The notes under the pieces are model-generated. The model ran no database searches and had not been told where the DNA came from. It saw only the letters and a program-made list of their open reading frames with translations. A stretch of 38,339 nucleotides of DNA from Lachnospiraceae bacterium UBA4338 (GTDB lineage Bacteria > Bacillota > Clostridia > Lachnospirales > Lachnospiraceae), in NCBI GenBank assembly GCA_002393735.1, contig DGTK01000004.1, forward strand, positions 1-38,339. The letters run 5' to 3'. Positions within the stretch are counted from its first letter, which is position 1; the number at the start of each line of letters is the position of its first letter. This document shows positions 31,224 to 38,339 of this stretch, piece after piece. A program made the translations under genes and the position numbers.

Positions 31224-32461
31224 TTGGATACACCTCCGCTACTTTTTTCCAATTCCTTAATCGCAGAAAGTCTGAGTAATGTTAATGCTGTAACGGTAAG
31301 CAGAACCCCTGAGATAAGTACCATAAGAGCGGCTCCGCGCCCTACGCCTTTTCCGGACAGGCTTCCAAGACCATCCGCGGCAAGTCCCGATACGGCATAC
31401 GCAACAACATACCCTATCTGCGAAAGGAACCCTATAAAGCCCCATGCTCTGCCCTGCAGTTCATCCGGGATATTCGTCCTGGCAAGATAATCCATCGCAT
31501 TGTTAGCAAGGGGCAGCATGGCAAAGAAGAGTGCTCCGAAGATACAGATTGACACAATGTTTTCAAATAAGGACATGCCTATCATAAATATTCCCGCCAT
31601 GAAGAACGCACCTCGCAGCACCTTAACATATCCGCTCTTTATTCCGACAATTCCAAGAAAAAGCCCTGACAAGAGCATTCCGCAGGCGCATAATGTCTCT
31701 GCAATGCCAAGCGTTTTTGCATCCGAGAAAGACAGGATCATCGGCTCCACAAGTATCTGAAGAATACCCATAAACATAGTAATAGCCGAAGACACCATAA
31801 TCAGCCAAAAAACTCCTTTCTGGCCATGAACCGCATTCCATCCCTCTTTTAAACTTTCCCAAAAAGATTGATTATCGTCACTTACCTTGGCGGTAATTCC
31901 TTTTCTAACAATAGCTGTAACCGTGATCGTCACAAAAAACGTACACATATCGATAATAAGCAGAAGCGATATATCACTTACTCCCAGCAAAAATCCCGCT
32001 ATTACAGGCGAAAACAGATACCTTGCACTGCCCACCAACGACATAAGACCGTTTGCTTTTGAAAATTCCTCTTTAGAAAGAATATCTGTTATCGTAGCCC
32101 TGTAAGACGGCTCCAGAAGTGATGAGAAGACCGCACTTATAAATACGCCGATACAGATTTGTACAAGGCTTGCTCCCCCTCGCATCATGCATATCAGAAT
32201 ATAAAGTATTCCCAGTCCCGAACACCCGTCCCCTATCATCATGAGAAGCCTTCTGTCGTAACGGTCTGCCAGCACGCCTGCCGGAACACTGAGCAGCAAT
32301 GTCGGAAGAAATCCGAGTAAAGTCACAAGTGCCATTCCCGATGCGCTTCCGGTCTCCCGAAATACATATACTCCAAGTCCGAAGCTTGTCAGACCGCCGC
32401 CTATGGACGATATAAGTTCTCCTGTCCATAAAGCTAAAAATTTCTTAAACCCTGGGCTCAT
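31220..32461 (-). CDS. MFS-family efflux transporter
   Basis: A 413-residue major facilitator with twelve predicted helices. Motif A between helices 2 and 3 is clear (GVLADRYDRRLLMM, near residue 60), and the opening LWTGELISSIGGGLTSFGLGVY matches the MefA/enterobactin-exporter-like drug:H+ antiporters. It would expel a small toxic compound or macrolide-like drug; the substrate is unknown. The start at 32461 follows the CPBP stop after one base and has GGGGAG ten bases upstream. A start at 32506 lacks a ribosome site and would overlap the CPBP gene. The gene overlaps the EFR1 gene by four bases. G+C-rich third positions set it apart from the housekeeping genes. Confidence 0.92.
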   Translation of the reverse strand: MSPGFKKFLALWTGELISSIGGGLTSFGLGVYVFRETGSASGMALVTLLGFLPTLLLSVPAGVLADRYDRRLLMMIGDGCSGLGILYILICMMRGGASLVQICIGVFISAVFSSLLEPSYRATITDILSKEEFSKANGLMSLVGSARYLFSPVIAGFLLGVSDISLLLIIDMCTFFVTITVTAIVRKGITAKVSDDNQSFWESLKEGWNAVHGQKGVFWLIMVSSAITMFMGILQILVEPMILSFSDAKTLGIAETLCACGMLLSGLFLGIVGIKSGYVKVLRGAFFMAGIFMIGMSLFENIVSICIFGALFFAMLPLANNAMDYLARTNIPDELQGRAWGFIGFLSQIGYVVAYAVSGLAADGLGSLSGKGVGRGAALMVLISGVLLTVTALTLLRLSAIKELEKSSGGVSK

Positions 32462-32462
32462 A

Positions 32463-33326
32463 TCATTCTTTCTCCCCGAAACGTGTCTTAAGAAGCCTTC
32501 CGACATGATCCGTTTCGAAAAACATTTTCTTATTACACATTACAATGATCACCGTTGCTATGATAACAACAATGGTTTCCACGCATTTTGTTTCCGGGGT
32601 CATCGCGATTTTTTCCTGCATAAAGTTTACGAACAGATGAAAGATCATGCAGGCAAGGATCGACCTGTCACTAACGAGATACACCCATGTAATGATAAAT
32701 CCCAACGGAATTCCGCTTACAAAGAAATTGATGACATATAAAGGATTTACCATAAGTCCCGCCTGATATGTTCCCTCAATAAAGAGAAGTGGCAAATGCC
32801 AGAATGACCACAATACACCAAAAAGCAGTGATTCCCAGAACCAGTTCATGTACTGACCTATGGAATCCTCGCAATATCCCTTCCATCCCACCTCTTCGAT
32901 TATGGAAGCAACTGTTATAGTCACAAAAGCACTACCTATCCCCACACCGGTAAAGGAGAAATCTTCCGTAAAGGAGAATTGATTTATGGATTGCCCGAAC
33001 AGAAGCGACAGCAGAATGGAAAAAAACACTATCAAAGCAAAAACAATAACTGCGAGAAGTACATTTATCCATTTTACTTTATAAAAACCTATGATCTTGA
33101 TTTTAAGATCCTTCTTTAATTCAGCATTCCCGGATACAAGCACAAATACCGTGGATACAACCGCAGGTGCTATGAGACCGATCAGCATAAGCACGGCTCC
33201 TGCCGTCTCCGGAACAAATATCGCCGGTATCCAGAATATCCATGTAAAGAAATACGCGCATATAAAGAAAAGTACCGGTCTGTATCTGTATTCGTCCTTA
33301 TCTTTTGTCAATTTTAAATTAGTCAT
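32463..33326 (-). CDS. CPBP-family intramembrane metalloprotease-like protein
   Basis: A 287-residue membrane protein with about eight hydrophobic segments. The motifs are EEVGWKGY near residue 143 (the EExxWxG form), FWHLPLLF near 178 and FHLFVNFMQE near 235. This is the CPBP (CAAX/Abi) family. It is longer than the CPBP protein encoded at 1316-1996 and belongs to a different branch. Members in drug-resistance or bacteriocin operons are thought to give self-protection or process peptides; no peptide precursor is seen here. It overlaps the TetR gene by eight bases and ends just before the MFS start, so translation is coupled through the operon. Confidence 0.88.
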   Translation of the reverse strand: MTNLKLTKDKDEYRYRPVLFFICAYFFTWIFWIPAIFVPETAGAVLMLIGLIAPAVVSTVFVLVSGNAELKKDLKIKIIGFYKVKWINVLLAVIVFALIVFFSILLSLLFGQSINQFSFTEDFSFTGVGIGSAFVTITVASIIEEVGWKGYCEDSIGQYMNWFWESLLFGVLWSFWHLPLLFIEGTYQAGLMVNPLYVINFFVSGIPLGFIITWVYLVSDRSILACMIFHLFVNFMQEKIAMTPETKCVETIVVIIATVIIVMCNKKMFFETDHVGRLLKTRFGEKE

Positions 33327-33924
33327 TTTGCCCTCCCGTTATTAATTCAGCGATAAAACTCATAGTTCCGCTCTTAGCTCCAAGAGTCTTCTCAACCATA
33401 TCCACATACACCTCAACATCTCTTTCAGTAAAAACACCATCGTCAAACATATGCTGGCTTAATATTAGCAGCATCTTTACTCTCTCCTCTGTGTTTGTAC
33501 AGTCGAATATCCCCTGCGAAATCCCCTCCCTCACAATCTCTGTCAGCAAAGGAACAGCCTCCTCCACGAGGCGTCGGTTGGCCTTCTCGTGCATAACGAT
33601 ATTTTCATTCGCATCAAGGACTTTTGCGATAACCTGCTCATCCTGCGCAGGGCGAAAAGAACAAATGACCGAAACCAGCTTCATTGACACAGGCAGAGAC
33701 GCGGCAAGAACCTCTTTTGCCTTTCCGACCTCTTCTTCAATCATCATGTCAATGACCGCTTCAAGAGTTGCCTCTTTACTCTCGAAGTAATAATAATAAG
33801 TTCCTTTTGCAATTCCTGCCTCGGCAATGATCTCATCAATGCTTGTATTCTCATATCCTTTTTCTATGAACATCCGATATGCAATCTTTAGCAGTTCCTG
33901 CTTTCTTCTTTCTCCCTTTTTCAT
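33319..33924 (-). CDS. TetR/AcrR-family transcriptional regulator
   Basis: A 201-residue one-component regulator. The N-terminal helix-turn-helix is typical (MFIEKGYENTSIDEIIAEAG then IAKGTYYYYFESKE, residues about 18-53). The C-terminal ligand-binding half is helical and diverged, as usual. The start at 33924 has AAAGGA upstream. It heads the TetR-CPBP-MFS-EFR1 operon. Two matching palindromes (33956-33968 and 34010-34022) flank its promoter, so it most likely represses its own operon until an inducer, perhaps the transported compound, binds. Confidence 0.93.
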   Translation of the reverse strand: MKKGERRKQELLKIAYRMFIEKGYENTSIDEIIAEAGIAKGTYYYYFESKEATLEAVIDMMIEEEVGKAKEVLAASLPVSMKLVSVICSFRPAQDEQVIAKVLDANENIVMHEKANRRLVEEAVPLLTEIVREGISQGIFDCTNTEERVKMLLILSQHMFDDGVFTERDVEVYVDMVEKTLGAKSGTMSFIAELITGGQND

Positions 33925-33955
33925 GTCCCGTCCTTTCTGTAATCATTTCTAAAAC

Positions 33956-33968
33956 CGACTACCAGTCG
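33956..33968. promoter_or_regulatory. TetR operator, promoter-proximal copy
   Basis: CGACTACCAGTCG is an inverted repeat (CGACT, three bases, AGTCG) just downstream of the -10 of the TetR promoter. It matches the second site at 34010-34022 and fits a TetR-family dimer site. Confidence 0.65.
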
Positions 33969-33973
33969 ATTAA

Positions 33974-34001
33974 ATTATACCACCTTGAAATCTTTTGTCA
34001 A
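33974..34001 (-). promoter_or_regulatory. promoter of the TetR operon
   Basis: On the minus strand a perfect TTGACA (33996-34001) and perfect TATAAT (33974-33979) are 16 bp apart, flanked by the two palindromic operators. Confidence 0.85.
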
Positions 34002-34009
34002 TATTTTTT

Positions 34010-34022
34010 CGACTTTTGGTCG
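34010..34022. promoter_or_regulatory. TetR operator, upstream copy
   Basis: CGACTTTTGGTCG is an inverted repeat related to the site at 33956-33968 (consensus CGACY-n3-RGTCG), upstream of the -35. Centre-to-centre distance is 54 bp, about five helical turns. Confidence 0.6.
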
Positions 34023-34032
34023 ATTTTTTTAA

Positions 34033-34078
34033 TAAAAAAAACCTGTAGTCCTCCGATTTACATCAGATAACTACAGGT
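34033..34078 (-). terminator. terminator after the HXXEE-protein gene
   Basis: On the minus strand ACCTGTAGT and ACTACAGGT (34070-34078 and 34041-34049) form a perfect 9-bp stem around a 20-nt loop, then a T8 tract. It insulates the TetR promoter. Positions 34079-34157 show nothing else. Confidence 0.85.
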
Positions 34079-34157
34079 ATTATCACTGTGTGGTCGCATT
34101 ATCTTCCGGGTGTACCAGATATGGACAGTCTTGTAACATATATTCAGGTTTTACTGC

Positions 34158-34661
34158 TTATCCAAGCCGTTTTCCAAATTTGTGCATAAGCCAATGAGCA
34201 AATTTCAGATTTGCTATCATGAATAAAATGCTGGCAACTATAAGCAGGATTGTCGATAAGTTAAAAACAATATATTGCGAACTTTTTATTAAAATGATTA
34301 CTGTTACAGGCAGGCAAATGATACTTGTGATCAAGGATGGAATGTACTTCTTTATATAAATGCTCTGTCCGATATGCACTATAAAATGCGCTGCAAGAGA
34401 AAACAACAGCCCAAACCACAATGTATATAACACATCATTTTCAAAATAATATGCCAGAAGACTAATCCCGAAAAACGGAATAAACTCTTCATATACCGCA
34501 AGCGCCATTCCTGCGGTTGTATAATCTTTGTACGCTTTAGTAATTATCGGAAATCTCTTAAATATTTCAGAATTATTTCTGAAGAACCATCCAAATCCTA
34601 TAATCTCTTCCATATCATGGAATATAAATAGAATCGGAAGTAGCAATATGTATTCTCGCAT
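34158..34661 (-). CDS. HXXEE-domain integral membrane protein
   Basis: A 167-residue membrane protein with about five helices. It carries the family signature FHDMEEIIGF (HxxEE) near residue 14, a second VYEEFIPFFG near residue 56, and AAHFIVHIGQS near residue 91. The repeated His/Glu motifs look like a metal site within the membrane, but the family has no known activity. AGAGGA precedes the start at 34661. It follows the flavoprotein gene by about 95 bp and may share its transcript. A strong terminator follows. Confidence 0.85.
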   Translation of the reverse strand: MREYILLLPILFIFHDMEEIIGFGWFFRNNSEIFKRFPIITKAYKDYTTAGMALAVYEEFIPFFGISLLAYYFENDVLYTLWFGLLFSLAAHFIVHIGQSIYIKKYIPSLITSIICLPVTVIILIKSSQYIVFNLSTILLIVASILFMIANLKFAHWLMHKFGKRLG

Positions 34662-34756
34662 TTTTTATCCTCTACATATCCGTTATACTGAAATATAACC
34701 ATTCCATCGGGGATTTTAGAAAACATCCCATTCTTGAAAACAAATCCTTTTTGTAT

Positions 34757-35302
34757 CTATATATCCTTACAGAATTCTGTAATTTCCTGTTCTCTAAAAT
34801 TCACATCCGTTTTGTATTCAATAGACGTTAGTCCAAGATGTCCCACAGTTTCTATCTCAAGATGGCCATAAAAATGTTCTATACTGCCTATTATTCTCTC
34901 ACATTCTGGCATGTTTGGACCGGTTCTCAAAGCAATGGCATATCCTTTCTTTCCGGGTTTAATTGATGCATGCGGCTCATGTGTATTGCACCATGGAGTA
35001 CATCTGTCAATAAATGCCTTAAATTGTCCGGGAATATCAGCCCAGTAGGAGGGAGAAACAGATACAATAATATCCGCCTCGTCGAATTCTCTCATTATAC
35101 TCTCAATGACCGCAGCATCACGCATAACACACTTCGCAGTATTATGGCATGAACGGCAGCCTCTGCAGAATGCATAGGAATAATCATCTATACATATACA
35201 TCTAACACTATACTTCGCTGACAGTTGTCCAGAGATCAGTTTTACGATTTCAGCTGTTGCTCCCGTACGAACAGGACTACAATTCATGATAAGTGCCTTC
35301 AT
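34757..35302 (-). CDS. iron-sulfur flavoprotein (NADPH-dependent FMN reductase family)
   Basis: A 181-residue flavodoxin-like protein. The FMN phosphate loop is near the N-terminus (NCSPVRTGATAEIVK). The compact cysteine motif CRGCRSCHNTAKC (CX2CX2CX5C, about residues 46-58) is that of iron-sulfur flavoproteins holding a [4Fe-4S] cluster. SPSYWADIPGQFKAFIDRC near residue 85 is the flavin-contact region. It would shuttle electrons, perhaps reducing quinones, nitro compounds or oxygen species in an anaerobe. GGAGG precedes the start at 35302. Together with the EFR1 protein it makes two flavin/iron-sulfur carriers in the island. Confidence 0.9.
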   Translation of the reverse strand: MKALIMNCSPVRTGATAEIVKLISGQLSAKYSVRCICIDDYSYAFCRGCRSCHNTAKCVMRDAAVIESIMREFDEADIIVSVSPSYWADIPGQFKAFIDRCTPWCNTHEPHASIKPGKKGYAIALRTGPNMPECERIIGSIEHFYGHLEIETVGHLGLTSIEYKTDVNFREQEITEFCKDI

Positions 35303-35362
35303 TTTCTATTCCTCCATCGAACATTATGCTAGAAGTTAATGCTATTATAATATTATTGATTG

Positions 35363-35399
35363 AAAACTCCGGCGTGCAGTTTATCAGCCGCTTAGCCGG
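35363..35399. repeat. right copy of the 37-bp island-flanking repeat; also a terminator
   Basis: It matches the copy at 28756-28792 at 34 of 37 positions, same orientation. Here the stem is perfect (AAACTCCGGC with GCCGGAGTTT, ending near 35404). On the minus strand it lies about 10 nt past the PPK2 stop and is followed by TTTTC, so it is the likely terminator of that gene. Confidence 0.8.
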
Positions 35400-35411
35400 A
35401 GTTTATTTTAC

Positions 35412-36881
35412 TTAATATAATTTCTTCTCAAGTGCATCTACTACAATCTCAAGTGCCTTGATTCTTGCATAGTGCTTATCATTGGATTCAAGAACATACC
35501 ATGGAGCAAAAACCGTGCTGGTCTTCTGAATCATTTCATTAATGGCGACTTCATAATCATCCCACTTCTCACGATTACGCCAGTCCTCATCTGTAATCTT
35601 CCACTGTTTCTCAGGGGTATTCTGTCTTGCAGTGAAACGCTCAAGCTGTGTATCCTTATCAATCTGTACCCAGAACTTGATTACGATGGCACCCCAGTCG
35701 CTTAACTCTTTCTCGAATTCATTAATCTCATTATATGCTCTCTGCCAGTCATTCTCTGAACAGAATCCTTCAAGACGCTCAACCATTACTCTGCCATACC
35801 AGGTTCTGTCAAAGATGGCAACATGACCATCCTTGGGAAGTCTCTTCCAGAAACGCCACAGATAATGACGATTCTTCTCGGCAGGTTCCGGTGAGGCGAT
35901 GGGATGAACTTCAAATCCTCTTGGATCAAGAGCAGCCGTAAGTCTCTTAATATTACCGCCCTTGCCTGCTGCATCCCAGCCTTCATATGCAATAATTACA
36001 GGAACTTTCTTACGATATAATCTGTTATGTAATTTGGAAAGTTTATCCTGCAGTTCTTTTAAGCGAACCTGATATTCTTCTTCTGATATTGTCTTATTTA
36101 AATCGATATCCTGAAGAAGCGGTCTTTCTTCCAATGCGAAAGTATTCTGAAGAAGCGTTGCTGCCCTGCCATGGTTCTCTAAAGCAATATCTATACTCTT
36201 AACCATAAGCTCAGTAATCTGCAGCTCAGCCCACTTACGATTCTTTGAATCTATGATATACCATGGAGCGATAAACTGATTTGTGGCTTCGATATAATCA
36301 TCATATATTTCCATGCATTCTTTATAATGCTTATTCTCCCACTTATCCCATTTACCAACTCTCCAGTTTGTATCCTTGCTATCCTCAAGAGCCTCAAGCC
36401 TTTTGCTCTGCTCTTTCTTATCAATCTGTAGGAAGAACTTAATTACAAGATAACCATTATCTGAAAGCTGACGCTCAAATCTCTTAATGGATGTGAGTTC
36501 TCTTTTATATTCATCAGTATCAATCTCTTCCTTAAGATACTTCTGAGTAATCTCACTCATCCAGCTGTCGTCAAAGAATGAGAACTTTCCACCTTCTGGA
36601 ATTCTGACAAAATACCTGTACAGGAAAGGCCTTCTAAGTTCCTCTTCTGTCGGAGACGAAAGAACTTCGGTTTTGTAAAATCTAGGATCAAGATTCTTAA
36701 TAACCTTACCAAGTACAGAACCTTTTCCGGCACCACCCCATCCGTCAAAAAGCACCAACACCGGCAACTTCTTCTCCTTAATTGCCATCTGCCTTTTATT
36801 AAGCTCTTCTCTGGCAGTTTCAAGTCTTGCAGAAATCTCCTCATCTGATGGACGTTTCTCGCAAACAAAATCTTTTAACAT
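35412..36881 (-). CDS. pap: two-domain polyphosphate kinase 2 family protein (polyphosphate:AMP phosphotransferase)
   Basis: A 489-residue protein made of two PPK2 domains, the plan of polyphosphate:AMP phosphotransferase, which makes ADP from AMP and polyphosphate. The second domain (about 255-489) is well conserved: Walker A GWDAAGKGG, lid-side DPRGFEVH and Walker B-like FDRTWYGRVMVER. The first (about 10-245) keeps GWGGAGKGS but has FFDDSWMSE where the second has FDRTWYGRV, so it may have lost activity and serve a structural role, as in other two-domain members. The start is uncertain: ATG at 36881 with GGGG nine bases upstream is chosen, but ATG 36887 or GTG 36890 are in frame. It is divergent from the SulP gene across about 125 bp. 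Confidence 0.9.
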   Translation of the reverse strand: MLKDFVCEKRPSDEEISARLETAREELNKRQMAIKEKKLPVLVLFDGWGGAGKGSVLGKVIKNLDPRFYKTEVLSSPTEEELRRPFLYRYFVRIPEGGKFSFFDDSWMSEITQKYLKEEIDTDEYKRELTSIKRFERQLSDNGYLVIKFFLQIDKKEQSKRLEALEDSKDTNWRVGKWDKWENKHYKECMEIYDDYIEATNQFIAPWYIIDSKNRKWAELQITELMVKSIDIALENHGRAATLLQNTFALEERPLLQDIDLNKTISEEEYQVRLKELQDKLSKLHNRLYRKKVPVIIAYEGWDAAGKGGNIKRLTAALDPRGFEVHPIASPEPAEKNRHYLWRFWKRLPKDGHVAIFDRTWYGRVMVERLEGFCSENDWQRAYNEINEFEKELSDWGAIVIKFWVQIDKDTQLERFTARQNTPEKQWKITDEDWRNREKWDDYEVAINEMIQKTSTVFAPWYVLESNDKHYARIKALEIVVDALEKKLY

Positions 36882-36943
36882 ATGCATCACCCCACTTTCT
36901 GCATGTAAACCATCTTATAGCCCTATTCTAACATATTTTTTTA

Positions 36944-36972
36944 TGGACTTATAGATTAAAAAAGAATATAAT
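36944..36972 (+). promoter_or_regulatory. promoter of the SulP transporter gene
   Basis: A perfect TATAAT (36967-36972) with a weaker TGGACT (36944-36949) 17 bp upstream precedes the gene by 35 bp. Confidence 0.6.
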
Positions 36973-37006
36973 GTGAGAGTTTGAGTCTTTTTAACAGGAG
37001 AAAAAT

Positions 37007-38339
37007 ATGAATAAAGATAAGTTAAAACCCATGCTTTTCAGCACCATGAAACATTACAGTTTTAAGCAGTTGGGAACTGATGTAATGTCAGGTATAATCG
37101 TTGCAATTATTGCCCTTCCTCTTTCCATCGCCCTTGCAATCGCATCAGGTGTAGGTCCTGAGGAAGGCTTATATACTGCCATCGTTGCAGGTTTTATTAT
37201 TTCATTTTTTGGCGGCAGCCGTGTTCAGATTGCAGGTCCGACGGCGGCTTTTGCAACAATTGTTGCAGGAATAATCGCCACAAGCGGAATGGAAGGCATG
37301 ATGCTTGCCACCATTATTGCGGGAGTCATCCTTATTATCATGGGTGTCTTCAGACTTGGCGGCCTTATCAAATTCATTCCTTATACAATTACCACAGGCT
37401 TTACCGCAGGTATCGCAGTAACAATCCTGATTGGTCAGATTAAGGATTTCCTTGGTCTTTCCTATCCTGAAGGAACGGTTACAATCGAAACCGTGGACAA
37501 AATCAAAGCCATCATTCTCAATGCCAGAACCCTTAATGTATGGGCACTTGTTATCGGCCTTGTAAGCCTTGCAATCCTTATTGTCTGGCCATTTATCAGT
37601 AAAAGAATTCCGGGTTCACTCATTGCAGTAATTGTGGGAATCCTTCTTGTCAAATTCTTTAATCTTCCTGTTAATACAATTGGAAGCACTTTTCATGATA
37701 TAAAGAGCAGTCTTCCATTTTTCCATATGCCGCACATAACACTTCAGACCTTAAGTGCTGCCCTGCCTAATGGTTTTACCATTGCAGTACTTGCAGCAAT
37801 TGAGTCACTCTTATCCTGCGTTGTGGCAGACAGTATGATTAACTCACATCACCGTTCCAATATGGAACTTATTGCTCAGGGTCTTGGTAATATCGGCTCG
37901 GCGCTTTTTGGCGGTATTCCTGCTACGGGCGCAATCGCAAGAACCGCAGCAAATATCAAGAACGGTGGACGTACTCCAATTGCAGGTATAGTTCATGCCA
38001 TTGTTCTTGTAATTGTACTTAAGCTTTTAATGCCATATGCAGGTTTAATTCCAATGCCTACAATCGCGGCAATACTTTTCATGGTCGCTTATAACATGTG
38101 CCAGTGGCGTACCTTTGTACATCTTTGTAAAACTGCTCCAAAGAGCGACGTTCTGGTACTTATTCTTACCTTTGGTTTAACTGTTGTATTTGACCTTGTT
38201 ATCGCAATCGAGATTGGTATGCTCCTTGCAGTACTTCTTTTCATGAAGCGAATGAGCGACGAGTCAGGTGTTGTGGGATGGAAGTATTTTGAACCTGATG
38301 AAGACACTGACGGAATGCAGCTTAAACCGATTCCGCCAC
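37007..38339 (+). CDS. SulP-family inorganic anion transporter (3' end beyond the window)
   Basis: An open frame of at least 444 codons that runs off the window end. It starts at ATG 37007 with AGGAG upstream. It begins MNKDKLKPMLFSTMKHYSF and continues with VMSGIIVAIIALPLSIALAI and SRVQIAGPTAAFATIVAG, the conserved SulP (SLC26) substrate-site region. IPATGAIARTAANIKNGGRTP is the later family signature. About ten membrane helices are visible, and a cytoplasmic STAS domain would be expected just after the cut. Members carry sulfate, bicarbonate or other anions; the substrate cannot be told here. It is divergent from the PPK2-family gene. Confidence 0.93.
   Translation, partial: MNKDKLKPMLFSTMKHYSFKQLGTDVMSGIIVAIIALPLSIALAIASGVGPEEGLYTAIVAGFIISFFGGSRVQIAGPTAAFATIVAGIIATSGMEGMMLATIIAGVILIIMGVFRLGGLIKFIPYTITTGFTAGIAVTILIGQIKDFLGLSYPEGTVTIETVDKIKAIILNARTLNVWALVIGLVSLAILIVWPFISKRIPGSLIAVIVGILLVKFFNLPVNTIGSTFHDIKSSLPFFHMPHITLQTLSAALPNGFTIAVLAAIESLLSCVVADSMINSHHRSNMELIAQGLGNIGSALFGGIPATGAIARTAANIKNGGRTPIAGIVHAIVLVIVLKLLMPYAGLIPMPTIAAILFMVAYNMCQWRTFVHLCKTAPKSDVLVLILTFGLTVVFDLVIAIEIGMLLAVLLFMKRMSDESGVVGWKYFEPDEDTDGMQLKPIPP

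Noticed and set aside
32462..32506. Upstream start for the MFS transporter
   Set aside because: No ribosome site precedes it, and it would overlap the CPBP gene; the ATG at 32461 has GGGGAG at good spacing.
28756..35404. The flanking repeats as attL/attR of an integrative element
   Set aside because: No integrase, excisionase, phage or conjugation gene lies between them, and both copies already work as terminators.
1..38339. CRISPR arrays, tRNA or rRNA genes, intact insertion sequences
   Set aside because: No regularly spaced repeats of 24-40 bp, no tRNA cloverleaf signatures, no rRNA-like stretches and no transposase reading frame were found on either strand.

Overview
The window is a chromosomal segment of a low-G+C Firmicute, most likely an anaerobic member of the Lachnospiraceae or a close Clostridia relative. 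The evidence is A+T-rich intergenic DNA, strong AGGAGG ribosome sites, TTGaca/TAtaAT promoters, a T-box leader, a CIRCE-controlled groESL operon, HemZ, and the order rsh (relA) - metallo-beta-lactamase-fold hydrolase - hemZ - hisS - aspS. No rRNA, tRNA, CRISPR array or intact transposase was seen. Most genes lie on the minus strand.

Layout. 1-1.3 kb: a DUF6273 lipoprotein and a broken duplicate of a phosphopantetheinyl transferase (PPTase) 3' end. 1.3-10.2 kb: housekeeping block, with hisS-aspS-PPTase-CPBP protease as one operon from a good promoter at 5740-5768, and rsh-MBL-hemZ as another. 10.2-17 kb: a DUF4236 protein, then a cell-surface pair of an MMPL/RND-type membrane protein translationally coupled to a GLUG-repeat/coiled-coil membrane-anchored protein. 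17-19 kb: a dCache chemoreceptor. 19.2-21.9 kb: an unusual three-domain protein (XRE helix-turn-helix + cupin + acyl-CoA ligase) behind a full T-box leader with its own promoter. 21.9-24.4 kb: a polar amino acid ABC transporter. 24.4-26.4 kb: groESL with a perfect CIRCE operator. 26.5-28.8 kb (plus strand): a membrane diguanylate cyclase and a two-gene cassette that looks like an undescribed Phd-type toxin-antitoxin pair.

28.76-35.40 kb is an accessory island, visibly richer in G+C over its MATE and MFS genes. It holds a TetR-CPBP-MFS-flavodoxin/ferredoxin operon with two palindromic operators around its promoter, a MATE exporter behind a leader with two tandem terminator-like hairpins sharing a 10-nt loop, an HXXEE membrane protein and an iron-sulfur flavoprotein. 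Near-identical 37-bp direct repeats (34 of 37 positions match) sit at both ends. Beyond it are a two-domain polyphosphate kinase 2 protein and the start of a SulP anion transporter that runs off the window.

The main leads are: (i) the T-box control of a ligase, read here as possible starvation-induced activation of a carboxylic acid for amino acid synthesis; (ii) the Phd-like / 'LSVDR' gene pair; (iii) the tandem-hairpin MATE leader; (iv) the repeat-bounded island; and (v) the PPTase remnant, which records how the CPBP gene arrived. All names rest on motif recognition by eye; no database search was run.
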